Shown: in pieces, positions 1 through 11,900 of the stretch
Position numbering within the stretch: position 1 is the first letter of the stretch
Layout: every line of letters starts with the position of its first letter
NCBI GenBank assembly: GCA_964059195.1
Contig: CAXKWD010000003.1
Location: 23,728,606-23,792,605, forward strand
Reading direction: 5' to 3'
Origin: Ectobius pallidus
Lineage: Eukaryota; Arthropoda; Insecta; Blattodea; Ectobiidae
DNA: 64,000 bases
Made by a program: the position numbers and the translations under genes
Notes under the pieces: generated by a model
Database searches by the model: none
Seen by the model: only the letters and a program-made list of their open reading frames with translations
What the model was told of the DNA's origin: nothing

Positions 1-1019
1 ACTAAACATTCAGTTTTGAATGAAAGATAGGCTATTGAAATATATCTTTAAAAATATTTCTATTTAACCATTGACAAAGGGTAGGGACCTATTTTTTGGT
101 AACAGGGATAAGCATGATATTTCACAAAACAACTTTCATTAGCTATAAAGAGATAAAATTTTACAATTCAATAAAACATTGTCATTTTGGTTATGAAAGA
201 ACATAGTTAATATATCTCAATTCATAACTATTAATTAATTATACCTATAATTTTAATATTATATTAACCTATTAATTTTAATATTATACTAAATTGAGTT
301 CATTTTGTGCATTTTTAACATGCGTTGTTGGACAATAAAGTATCAAGAGATGCCCTGCATGCCTTGGAGCCTGCCATCTATCAGAAAAGACAAGAATACT
401 AAGACCTGTTTCAGAGAGTTGTTTGCTTCATCAATTTTGAGATATTCTAAAAGTCCAAAACTTAAAACATTTAATTATGGTCAAACAAAAAAAGTCGTAT
501 GCAACTTACTTATAATGCTAATTAAGACAATCGTATGACAATTAAGGAAAACAGACTAACGTCTTAATAAATGCCATTATAGGCTCATTTATTTAGCAAA
601 TTATATCCACGAAATATCGTGAAATCTGGTGGATTTTATGAAATACGTAAAAATAAAAATGAGAAATGTTACTGAAAATATTATTTAAAATTGTAATTGT
701 TAATACTTGCAATTTACTTTTCATTCTCTTAGTAACATGGTCTCCTTTCCTGCTGCCACTATGATTGATGGGAAGTTATAGCAACTTTATGTTTCATTAG
801 AGCAATGACTGGTATGTGGTATTCAATAGATTCCATATTTTATAGTCTGGAATGTAATTGATAATTCACTCTTTAAAAGCTGCTACATGGACAAAGTGAT
901 ATAATAACCCAAAAGTTTAAAAAAATCCCTAAATAAGGAATACTTTCTGCCTAATTAATTATGCATTAATTCTAAACACCTAAACTAAGATTTATTTTTA
1001 TTGCCAAATGCTGTTTTAT
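1..1019. other. 3' flank of LIG4, no gene seen
   Basis: AT-rich, with no coherent coding frame or recognisable repeat. The short open frame near 305-538 has no coding character. Confidence 0.6.

Positions 1020-1082
<63 letters not shown>
1020..1082. repeat. (ATA)n microsatellite, ~21 units
   Basis: Uninterrupted trinucleotide ATA/AAT run of about 63 bp. Confidence 0.97.
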
Positions 1083-1083
<1 letters not shown>

Positions 1084-1254
1084 TTTTTAAAAATTTTATT
1101 TCAGCTGTGTTTATACTCCTTATAGTTTTGAGGCTATAACAGGAGTTCGGGATCTGTGCCTGTACAGTAGGGTAGGCCATGGAACTATTTGCTTGTCAAT
1201 TGTTTCTATTGTCAGTGTATTTAATGGAGTAAATTTCAACCGATATTAATTTAA

Positions 1255-1425
1255 ATGGATATGATATACGATGAAATGGTGAGGATGATTCATGGTATGT
1301 AAATATACAATTCGGCATCTGCTTTTATGACTGGGGAAACCATGAAAAAACCCATGTCAAATTGGCCAGCCAAGGGATTTGAACATGGGACCTCCCAAAT
1401 AATAATTTTGTAGTTCTCACTGGTA
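1255..1425 (-). mobile_element. tRNA-derived SINE-like fragment
   Basis: On the minus strand a Pol III B-box-like GTTCAAATCCC (around 1375) is followed by TGGGTTTTTTCATGGTTTCC-type sequence and ATTCATCATC-like repeats seen in insect SINEs. No A box was found, so it is probably 5'-truncated. Family assignment is from memory. Confidence 0.4.
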
Positions 1426-2512
1426 GGCCTATTTTAGTATTAATGTAGATCTACATAAAGGACTAAAGTTTTTCAGTAAGTTTTTTAAAATAACTCAATT
1501 TGCAAAATATCCAAGGAAATAGAAGGAAGTTAACACAAAAATCAGCAGGCTCCTAACAAAGGGACAAACAAAACAAAAGAATGTAAGCCATATTCTTGAG
1601 GTCTCAGTCAATGAGAGCCAGGTAAGAACCTGAAGGTCATGCAGATTGTTTATATTTGCTCCCAGCTTCATCCAGATGGAGCCTTCTTTAGTGTAATTAA
1701 ATGATAATACCTATTTATGTATCAAGTATGCAAAATAACGCTTCAGCGGACAAATCTAGTATAGCAGCCAAGGCTGAAATACTGGACAAGTCCGATAAAG
1801 TTTTTGCATACATGGTGCACACAATATTTTTTAGTAAAAGCTCTCTACATGATATGAAATGAAACAAAAATACTGTATATAATTAATTATAATGAAAGGT
1901 TAGTCAGTCATTTGTTAACATCATATTCTCACAGCCATCTGAATTGCGGAACAATTCTGTACGTACCAATACAAAATGCGATATAGATGCATTATATATG
2001 CATTTTGAATGCAGTTTTATGCAATTTTAGTGGCCTTAGTTGCTAATATGAAATTTTTCAGCATGTTACCAGTCCGACAAGCAGCTGTTTTAGAGAGCGT
2101 GTACTAAAAAAGTATTTTTTCATATATTTCATCCTCCTGGTGAAAAGCTAAATTTCCTGCACCCAGTGTCAGTAACCTAACCTACCTGCGTCTTTTGCCT
2201 TCTTTGCAGCCCATGTGCAACCTTTTATCAAACCACCTAACATTTGATACATATCATATTTGTTAGTTGAGTTTGACCATATCAATTTTACCTGTGTCTT
2301 TACTTCCTTTTCATTTCTTAATATTGACTTATGATTTAATTCATCCAGCAGGTAAGTATGATGCAACTAGTTGCATCTGCACTGAAATAATCAATGTATC
2401 AATAACTGCCACTACTTTTTAAAATTTGTTCCCTCGAAACCTGACCACCATAATTATCTTGAACTGCCTTGGCTCTGTTATATAGCATGTCCCAACCTAG
2501 TATTGCAAAATA

Positions 2513-3247
2513 CTGTATCTATCCAAATATAAGCTGCCCCTGAATTTAAGCCGCACCTGCATTTTTAACAGTAAAGTGAAGGGAAAAAATAAAATTAACC
2601 CCAAAGTGAAAAAATAAATTGCCTCAATTTCCAAATATTAAAGTAACATATTTCTTTGCTGGCCTGAAATAAGAAAAAGAAAGTATCAGCCGACTTAAAT
2701 GATGAAATTCTAATTGTATTTAATATAATTAATTTACACTGACGGAAAAGAAAAAAGAAATAGGTTATTTTACACTTCATATTACTTTCAGTGTTGAATT
2801 TTGACAATTTTTCTGTTTTTCATAACTGCACTTTTAGTTACCATCCATTTAAAATTACCATTATTTGCATTCCAATAATGGCATTTTTTTACTTCTGAGC
2901 AACTCATAATACACACATATTCCGTAATACCGCTATCAAAAATGACAAAATACACAAAACATATATCATAAAATGAACATCACTTGCTTATGCAGTTTTA
3001 AGCATTTTCTACGATGCTTCGATTAAAATCAATGTATTTTCAATGTTGAATGGATTAATATACCAATATTCCTGGAAATTTGAGATAATCGATAAGTGGT
3101 GGTGCTTGGAGGAGGGGAACCAGCCAGCAACTGGTTATATTGTGCTCGTTTTTACCATAATTGCCTAAAAACGATTTTAAGCTGCAGGCATATTTCACTG
3201 GGCTTAATCTAAGCAAAAAAGTGCGGCTTATATTCAGATAAATATGG
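2513..3247. mobile_element. pogo-like MITE, TA flanked
   Basis: Terminal inverted repeats of about 25 bp (left CTGTATCTATCCAAATATAA, right the reverse complement with a few changes) are flanked by TA on both sides. The interior is non-coding. The TIR style resembles the element at 35840. Confidence 0.65.
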
Positions 3248-3438
3248 TAGTATTATAAGATTCCTCCTAACCCTTGTATTTGTATTTCTGGTGGGAGTAT
3301 TTTTCAACTGGACTCTTGAAAGTAGTCAATGTTACCTATGAGGTGTGACTCTTAATAAACAGGACCAATACCATAAATAGGATTCATTGCAAGAATCTTG
3401 CAAATTAACATCTATCACCTCTAATCTATCACACCATC

Positions 3439-3518
3439 GAGTATCAACTATTGTAGTCTGCTATCATCCTGATAATCAGCCATCGATCTTAAAGCACAAA
3501 TTCACGGATTTTCTTAAT
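3439..3518. repeat. 80-bp direct repeat, copy 1
   Basis: Matches 4525-4604 with two mismatches, ~1.09 kb apart in the same orientation. The sequence between is not repeated, so it looks like a local duplication. Confidence 0.9.
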
Positions 3519-4524
3519 ATTCACAGTAATGCTACAACTAGAGATCTGAGAAATTGCAAGATGCAATAATATAATTGTTCTTATTTTGAGAAATGGTTGC
3601 AAACTCCCATTTTCTGAAAAATGCACTTTTCAATTGTGAAATAATGTGAATTCATTCATTCATAGATACAGGAAGTATTGATTCCGACTCCCAAATTCAT
3701 AATTGAGTTTTTAACATAAATGCATGAATCCAAAAATACTATTTTCAGAAACATGTTTATGTATGTGTCTGTGAACAGTCTAGTTCCAGAATGGAAAACC
3801 GTATGAAAACAAAATTTTGTATTTGGGTTAGGTACCTTGTGGAATGTGATTGGAGACACCTTTCTCTTATTTTTAAGGGGACTTTACATGAAGAAAATTT
3901 CGTTTTTTGTGATTTTCTCAAAAACGGCTCAAACAATTTTCTTTAAATTTTGTACATGGGGTGCTTATACCAAGACCTAACATTTTTATTTGAAATACTT
4001 TTTTCGAAAAAATTCCCTGAAGGGTAGTTATAGCCATCCACTCTGAATACATGCTCTTTGCAATATGACCTCTCATTCTATATCAGAATGTGAAGTGAGA
4101 AAAATATATTGGCCATCTTAAAGTAAAGAAAGTTATGAGAGTGCATTAATCAGATTTTATTTGGGTTATGTATCCTTCAGGATGTGATGTGATGTAGTAA
4201 CGACATTCTATTCATTTTTACAACCAATTTACACAAAAAGAGAATGTCATACATAATACAGCTAAGAGGAAGTTAATGTATGTCACATAAGTTTTTTAAA
4301 AACGATTTTAAGGAAAAGTTGTTTCTTAATTAATTCATTTTTAAGGAATAATTTCATAATTTCCAGTATTCCCTCATGATTTTGAAAATAAATAAATGCA
4401 TCGGCCATGTTGCGATAGAAGGATATTTTTCCATGATGCAATTTTTTTGCTCCAAAACAAACTGCTTAAGGAGGAAGAACCATAGGATCAACTTGAGATG
4501 CAAAACACGTTGTGGCAACACTTA

Positions 4525-4604
4525 GAGTATCAACTATTGTAGTCTGCTATCATCCTGATAATCAGTCATCGATCTTAAAGCACAAATTCATGGATTTTCT
4601 TAAT
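4525..4604. repeat. 80-bp direct repeat, copy 2
   Basis: See 3439-3518. It ends 38 bp before the hAT element at 4643. Confidence 0.9.
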
Positions 4605-4642
4605 GTTTTTGTCTCTTTCTGAAGTCACAGGATTATCTAGAT

Positions 4643-5463
4643 CAAGGGTTTCCAGCTTCAAGAGGTCCAAGGGTCAATATTATGTCCAGAAGTTCATTAA
4701 TGGACCACACAATTTTTTTAAATGAAAAACTAAGACAAATTGTAAATACTGAATTGAAAATAATTTAAAAGTTACACATATCTTTGCTTCTTTTAAGACA
4801 TTTATTAAAGAAGTCTTGAAGTAATCTTATTTTCCTTATATCAATTACCAGTCTTTCACATAAAAATCCAGCGTTTCATACTTTAACTTGACCTGAATTT
4901 CTAAAACATAAATAAAAACCATAGAATTAAAAATTTAAATCAGATGCTTAAAATTTATTTCACTAGAACTGAATCTTAATTTCATTATTGACTGCAAAGT
5001 GAAATTCTTCTTTAATAATTTCTTTGTTCACAAAGCTCTCCTTTCTTTCACATTCTCGATCTCTCTTCACCGAATATAGTAAGACTGATTAAATCACAGA
5101 GGATGAGATGGGCTGGACATGTTGCGCATGGGGGAGGAAAGACATATCTCAAAGTACTGCCTGGGGGACTCAAAGGGAAAAGATGACTTGGAAGATCTGG
5201 ACGTAGGTGGGAGGACATTATTAGAATAGATCTAATGGAAATAGGATTTGTGAGGGAAGATTGGATGGAGTTATCACAAAATAGGGTTGAATGGCAGGCT
5301 CAGGTAAGCACGGCAATGAACATCCAGGTTTCATAAAATAAATAATACCTCTTTAGCTTGCCCTTGAGTGAGTAAGTAAAAAAGGATATATTAAATTACT
5401 ATATAATTTAAACTACTTAAAAGGGCCAGATGCAGCCCATGGGCCATCAGTTGGAAACCCCTG
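4643..5463. mobile_element. hAT non-autonomous element
   Basis: Ends CAAGGGTTTCCAGCTT and (reverse complement) CAGGGGTTTCCAACTG are flanked by ATCTAGAT and ATCTACAT, an 8-bp target duplication with one change. No transposase frame remains. A non-LTR 3' fragment lies inside. Confidence 0.75.
5081..5378 (+). mobile_element. Non-LTR retrotransposon 3' fragment
   Basis: The frame reads SQRMRWAGHVAHGGGKTYL, then (with lesions) LGRSGRRWEDIIRIDLMEIG and VEWQAQVSTAMN, the usual C-terminal tail of insect LINE reverse transcriptases. A second copy with the same 3' end is at 46170. 5'-truncated and inserted within the hAT. Confidence 0.65.
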
Positions 5464-5779
5464 ATCTACATCCTCACTGTCTTCCATGTTCCCTCTTCCT
5501 TCGTTAAGCCTTCTATGTCATTCAAAAACTCATATGACATAGAAGATTCCAACTCTTTTAATAAGCTAAAACATTATGTGGGAGGTTTTTTCAATTTTAC
5601 AAATAATTCCATATTGAGATTCTGCAGAAATTTTAAATTAGGCATGATTCCACAACCTGAAAAAACAGCACTTATTTCAAATTGAGCTTAAAGCAATCTA
5701 ACAACGCAGCAAGACATAATACTTCTAGCTTCCTTTCCCAATCTGCTCTCCCCGTCTTTACAGAGCTAGAACAGTCCTA

Positions 5780-5785
5780 TTTATT
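5780..5785 (-). terminator. LIG4 polyadenylation signal AATAAA
   Basis: AATAAA on the minus strand about 47 nt after the LIG4 stop codon. It is the first such hexamer downstream, so it is the likely cleavage signal. Confidence 0.6.
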
Positions 5786-5831
5786 AATAGCCACACCTCT
5801 TAATAATTCTTTTTACCTTGGATTTACCCTT

Positions 5832-5967
5832 TCATAGAAAGTAGTTACACTCATTCTGTCTTATGCGCTGCTTAACTGTATCCTGTACCCATTCTTCAGA
5901 AACAATGTAGAACTTCTTCTCTCTTTCACGATTTAAGGCTTTGATTTCTTCCAGTCTCTCAAGTGCC
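5832..5967 (-). CDS. LIG4: LIG4 exon 15, end of BRCT2 and stop (residues 859-903)
   Basis: Reads [18 protein letters not shown], the BRCT tryptophan helix (human FKILKESWVTDSIDK), and ends NECNYFL then TGA. The acceptor is TTCCTTAG. Human LIG4 ends in the similar NQYLI, so the C terminus looks complete. Confidence 0.94.
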
Positions 5968-8900
5968 CTAAGGAAGAAACACAAACATGTTAGATTTCTT
6001 AAGATTGCTTCACTCTATACATTCCATCTACTTTTATTATATATTTCTAAGGGGAGAGGACAGTGAGTTAGAGTAGAAAATTATGAATTAATTTTTTTTT
6101 TTAATTGCTCTAAAATATGTGATAGGCCTATATGTAGAATGTACTGAATATCAATTTGTGTATATTTGTGCCCTTATTGGGTGTTGAGATGCCATTTTTA
6201 AAGATCCTACGTTCCCTTTTTTTGCAGTGCTACTTATGGAAGTCTCCTTGCCCTGCAAATTGCTAAGAATTTAAAATACATATTGTAATACTGTTGAGCT
6301 CAATCAACAAAATAAATAAAGGATACTTGATACCAGCCCAAGGTCTTTTGACATTCTTCTGTCATCTTCAGGACATCTTCTTACGCTGGCATAGATGTAT
6401 TAATTAAAAACTGAAATGGCAATGTCTTGTATTCTTGTCAATGTGAAAGAAGATGCCCTAAAGATGACAGAAGAATGTTGAAAGGCCTAGACACAAAATA
6501 AAAATTGCTGAGTTGCTGGTATCATGTATCCATTTTATTTATTCTGCAAATTACTTGTTTACTAATATGGTTTATGATATTTTTCACCTGAATTCATAAC
6601 TACAGTTTGTTGCTGGGCACGGTAAAATTGGATATTATTTTTACAGATTTAAAATAAAAGCACCAAATGAATGCCTGTGTCAAGACTGTCAAGATTGTCA
6701 GACTGTTGAATATTTAATATTTGACTGCCCAGTTTTTGAGCAAGATAGATATCATTTCAGAGCACATGCTTTAATATTGCAACACTACATTCATTATTTC
6801 AGAAAAAGTGTTGTTTCTACAATTTTGTTGAATTCATTCACAACATTCATAAAAAACTGTAGCAGGTAAATTTACTTGTTTATGAAGCACACATATAACC
6901 CTAATAATACTTTGCAAACTACGGTTACTTAAATATGGAATAAAATTAAGTTAAGTTAATATGGTTTATGGAGACAAAGAAATAATAATAATAATAAAAA
7001 AAAAAAGAATGCAAAAATTATGTTGCCAAAAGCGAAAAACGAAGATGTAAAGGGCAACGGCTCAGAAGGGAAATCTTATGAAACTACCAAAGCAAGATTG
7101 CTGAAATGCAAGCTAAACTTTGATTGCTGTTTCCTGTAACTTCATTTATTTGCAACACTGCCAGACTAAAATTGATATATCTTCTAAGCTATTAAAGTTA
7201 TGTGGATGAAATTTAGTATACATATTCTCTGAATTATTAGGAAATGTGGCAGTGTCCACGTTGGTTTGTGATGTGAATTTGGCGTTTGACGATGGGCCCG
7301 CCTTAATAAGGTATTTATGGCGGGAGTGGATACTCTTCTCTCAGGTATGTGTTAAGTTTATTTTAATTATCATTATATGTGATTTTATTTTATATTATTT
7401 TGAGTTTAGTCTGTTTTGGCGCCTTGCCTCCTGGCGCGGGTCTGCCATCTTGTTTCCCGCACGTCTGATTTTTAATTCTTTGGGAGTGTATTTATTTTGT
7501 TTTATTAATTGTTGAGTCCGTCTGTTATGTAGTTGTGTCCCTTTCCATGTCATTTTATTAATTCTATTTTGGTTTGGTTTTCTGTCCCCTGTGTTTACCT
7601 GAGAGAATTACCCATTATCCTTTGCGCCTTGTTTTGTTTTTCCTGCCTAGCCAGCAATGACCCACCTTCAGGTCAATGGGCGGGATTTGAAGATGTCTTT
7701 GGATTTTGTTTTTTAGTAAAACAATGGTGGGTGTTATATATTTTTACATTTCATTTTTCTCAAATTAAACTTTCTGGACTTAGACTTTATCCCATTGAAC
7801 TACTTCAGTTATGTCAAATATATATATATATTGAACAGCACAACCGCAATTATTGAGGTTTTCTAAGATAGTACCATTAGAAACTAGGGCTGAAGTTAGA
7901 GATATCATTAGCACATCCTTACTTACCCAGAAAATAATACAACATGCGTAGTTGACTCCTCTATTTGTGAACATACGAGGCCACTATAGAATTCCACATC
8001 AAGTTCTACGAAGTCCAGGAATCTGTTGGTTCCTGATGACGAATCATTCAACTGAAAAAATAAATAAATACATAAAAGAAAATTACACAAAGTACAAGTA
8101 TTGTATTTTGTAAAGTATTGTATTTTAGAAATTGTTCTTCCGAGTATATCAAAAGTAAGAGGGAGGACCTATTTTCTTTACCCAGGATACATTTTAATTC
8201 ACAATCATGTTCAAACAGTATTCAAATCAAGATTATTACATTAATTTTATTCGTTTTCCACATTAACACAATGGTAACAGGACACAAAGATCTATGTAAC
8301 ATATGGGCCAACAACAGGTGACAGGTCATGAAGGTTTAAGAGTTGCATAAGGGATTGCTTTATCATGTGTTAGCTTGATATTTTAGGTCAATTACTGCTG
8401 GATAGAAAGATCTTAGTCATCCTTGGATCCTTTCCTTGCCTAATATGATGTGTGTGTATCAGTGATGGGTCAAGAATTTTTTAAAGGAGGATGTAAAGGA
8501 GATTTATACCGGCACAAAGTACTGGATGACTGAGGTCAGACAGCACGGGATGCTAGAGCATACCATTTATAAAGGTCCACCAAATGTACAGGCAAGACAA
8601 AATTTCATCTACCATGAACAGTTATGGATAATATAGAATGTTGGATGACCAAAGATCAGATAATTTAGACTCTACTGTAATAAATATGGGTTTTGAATAA
8701 ATAAATAAATTTAAAAAAAAATGTAATTTAACCTAAAATTAGAGAAAACTTGACTGGCACTTACCCTGCTGAATTTATCAATATAAACTTTACACAGCCT
8801 GAACATGGAAAATGGGCTGGGACCAGAAAACAGCTCAATTTCCAGATCTGCAATCATTTCTTCTGTCAGCTCCACAGCACAGCCCTAGAAGAAACATACA

Positions 8901-11900
8901 AGTTAATCTGTGATGTGCTATAATTGATCCCAATCAAGTTTGATCCTAGTCAAAACAAAGGGGAGGAGAACTCACGGAGAGTTCATGGAAAATTAGCATC
9001 ATGTGACAAAACATGATTGGTTAATGTCATTAGCATGCGACATTACCAGGGTGTGGCTTACTAGTGTTCGTAAGTTCATGCAACAATAATATCAACATTT
9101 ACACATGAAATAACAAACTCTCACTGGCATCGTCATCATTATAGTATATCAATTAGCAAACAAAATAAAGGATTCATTGCTCATGATGACCCTGCGGGTG
9201 AGTTGTACTGAGAATAAACGAACTAACATTAACACGGTGAACACATGCATTCTCACATGCGGGTTATGACAGCCACGCCTCTTTGTTTTGAACAGGATCA
9301 TTCTTAAATGGGATAGAGAATAGTAATACTTGTTAAATTTAGTTATTACAATTGTATTGGTGAGTGTAGAAAGTACATAGACCAATTTCGGTCATTAGTA
9401 TGTTAGGAAGATTGCATGGAAAAATATTGAGAAACAGATTGGAAAAGGAGAATTCTAGAAAGGAATCAGAAGAACAGGCAGGTTTTAGAGCAGGAAGAAG
9501 TACTCTGGATAGTCTTCTGTTTGACACAGTTAATAGAGAAAAAATTGATGGTTAACCAAGAGATGCACATAGTATTTATAGACCTAACAAAAGCATATGA
9601 TAGTATTCGATTAATAAAACTATGGCAGGCTTTAGATGAAACAATTGATAATGAAGCTTTAATACAAGCAATCAAACAAATATACAAAGAAATGACCTCA
9701 TGTGTTAAAATAAAAAAATATAATAACAGAAAAATTTGATGTTCACGAATAAAGGTTTGCACTCTTTCTCCTACGTTGTTCAAAATCTATTTAGAGTACA
9801 TATTAAAACATTGGAAAAACTCATGGGAATACCAATAGAAGATGATATGATCTATACGTTACATTTTGCTGATGACCAAATAATAATAAGATAATGAATT
9901 TATAAAAAGGAAATTAATTTCAGAGTATGAGAAGGGTGGTTTGGCAATCAACCAGGAAAAAACAAAATATATGAGCATAGGAGGTATTCTACAAGATTTA
10001 ACATTAAACAACAACGTGATTATTAAAAACACAGAGAACTACAAATATTTAGGCATAACGATTCATAAAGATGGTGGAATGGTGAAAGAAATTCAGAATA
10101 GAAACACTCTGGGCAGGAAAGCGATATCCCTATTAAATGGAGTATTAAGGGACAGACATATCACGAGAAGGAATAAACAGTATATTTATGATTCAATAGC
10201 TAAGAAAATAGTACAATACGGTTCAGAAATTTGGCCAACTAAAAAGAGGAAAGAAAATTATTAGCAACAGAAATGGATTTTTGGAGAAGAGCAAATAGAA
10301 CTTCTAGGATGGAAAGAATTAGAAATGAAGAAATTTGGGAACAAATGGAAGTACAACGTGCTATAATAGATGAAGTAAAGGAAAAGCAACTCATGTGGTC
10401 ATGTGAGAAGGAAGGGGGAAGAGAGATTACCAAAGAGGATCTTCAGATTGAATCCTCCGGACAGAAAGAAGAGAGGCAGACCAAAGAGGATCTTCAGATT
10501 GAATCCTCCGGACAGAAAGAAGAGAGGCAGACCAAAGAAGACATGGTTTCATGGGATCCAAGAAGACTTGAAGGAGAAAAACATTCCTGAGAAACTATGG
10601 GAGGATAGAGGGGCTTGGAGATTGAGAATACGGAAGATGTAGGCATACATAAAAAAAAACTGTGATGATGATGAGAAAGTACATAAAAAACTCACTTGCC
10701 ATTTTACCAAGGAGGGAGAAAGTTAGCTCATATTGGTGAAACAGTCATTACGGTGTATCAGTATTAATGTTTTTACATTATTTATTTTATAACAAAAATA
10801 AAATACAAATGTGACTTTTTGCTGCACTCTGTGACGAGGGAACACCCAGAGGGGGCAAGGAGACAGCTGCCCCCTCTTCCAAAAAATGTATAAAACAATT
10901 ATCCTGCCGGTTGTATTATATGGAAGAACCATGTATTATATTATATTATATGGACGCGTTTCACAGAACATTCACCTGTATCTTCAACTACATGTCAACT
11001 CCAAAAGGCAGTTGACATGTAGTTGAAGATAAAGACGAAACGCGTCCTACCAAATGATTGGTAAGTGAAGTCCAAGTGTGTTAATCAACTCATATTAATA
11101 AAATATGCTACTTGAAGTTCTTAAAACCTAAATAGTTTTGTCTAGACAAGAAAGTTAACACTGACAACAGGTTGTTTGAAGTGTTTGTATTGTGCACGGC
11201 GAAAAATCTTTGTTTTAATCATGTAAATTGAGTGGTCACACTTCTGGTCTATAACACACACACAAACAATCATAATCAACCCCTCAACATCTTTACAAAT
11301 TAAATAGTTTCAAAATGTGGAAATGGTAAGTACAGTAGAGCCTCGGTAATTCGAGCCCCGGTATTTCGAGGTTCCGTGTAATTCGAGCTGGTCTTAAGAA
11401 GATTAAAATTTTCAATAAAACTAGATTAAAATCCCGTTTTTATACGGTGTCCGCATGTAAGCTTTACGCACTTCCGAATGTGTTACATTTTGAGCTTTCT
11501 TTCAATTTTTCCATATACAAAAATGAAGGTAAAACTGTCCCACTTAGGGTTTCGTTCATAATACACAGAAATTATTTTAAATATTCGCCAAGATACATAC
11601 ATGCGTAACACAGGTTGGCGTATGTAGGCCTATTATATTGTTTGCTTATGTATTTTTTAAACCATTATCGTGCACATTAAACATTTATTTATGATTTACC
11701 CATTGATTTAGTGACATTTCCGTATAATCCGAGTTTTTTGTAATTCGAGGTAGCCTCAGCCCCAATTAGCTCGAATTATCGGGGTTCTACTGTAGTAATT
11801 AACTAAAATTGAACTATCACATTCAACAAGTAGCTTCTTCCTCTACCTCACATGCTGGCACCCGCTGTGGCTCATGTTTGCCAGCATGTGGGCTACGCAA

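Larger units (their letters stand above)
6310..6543. mobile_element. Inverted-repeat (foldback) element with hammerhead-like cores
   Basis: AAATAAAGGATACTTGATAC on the left returns as its complement near 6520-6543, and the arms continue through the CTGAAGATGACAGAAGAATG segment. The right arm has ~24 extra bp. Probably two Penelope-like or retrozyme-like ends head to head. Confidence 0.5.
5968..7926 (-). other. LIG4 intron 14
   Basis: 1959 bp. Holds an inverted-repeat element (6310-6543) and a non-LTR fragment (6605-6880). The open frames around 7246-7856 show no recognisable protein and are probably chance. Confidence 0.8.

Noticed and set aside
7246..7856. Two adjacent open frames of 89 and 107 codons on the plus strand
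   Set aside because: Hydrophobic, low-complexity translations with no recognisable motif, inside a LIG4 intron; most likely chance frames.
8026..8045. CTGATGACGAA resembling a hammerhead core
   Set aside because: It lies in antisense to LIG4 exon 14 and has neither a stem II nor a correctly spaced GAAA and UH.
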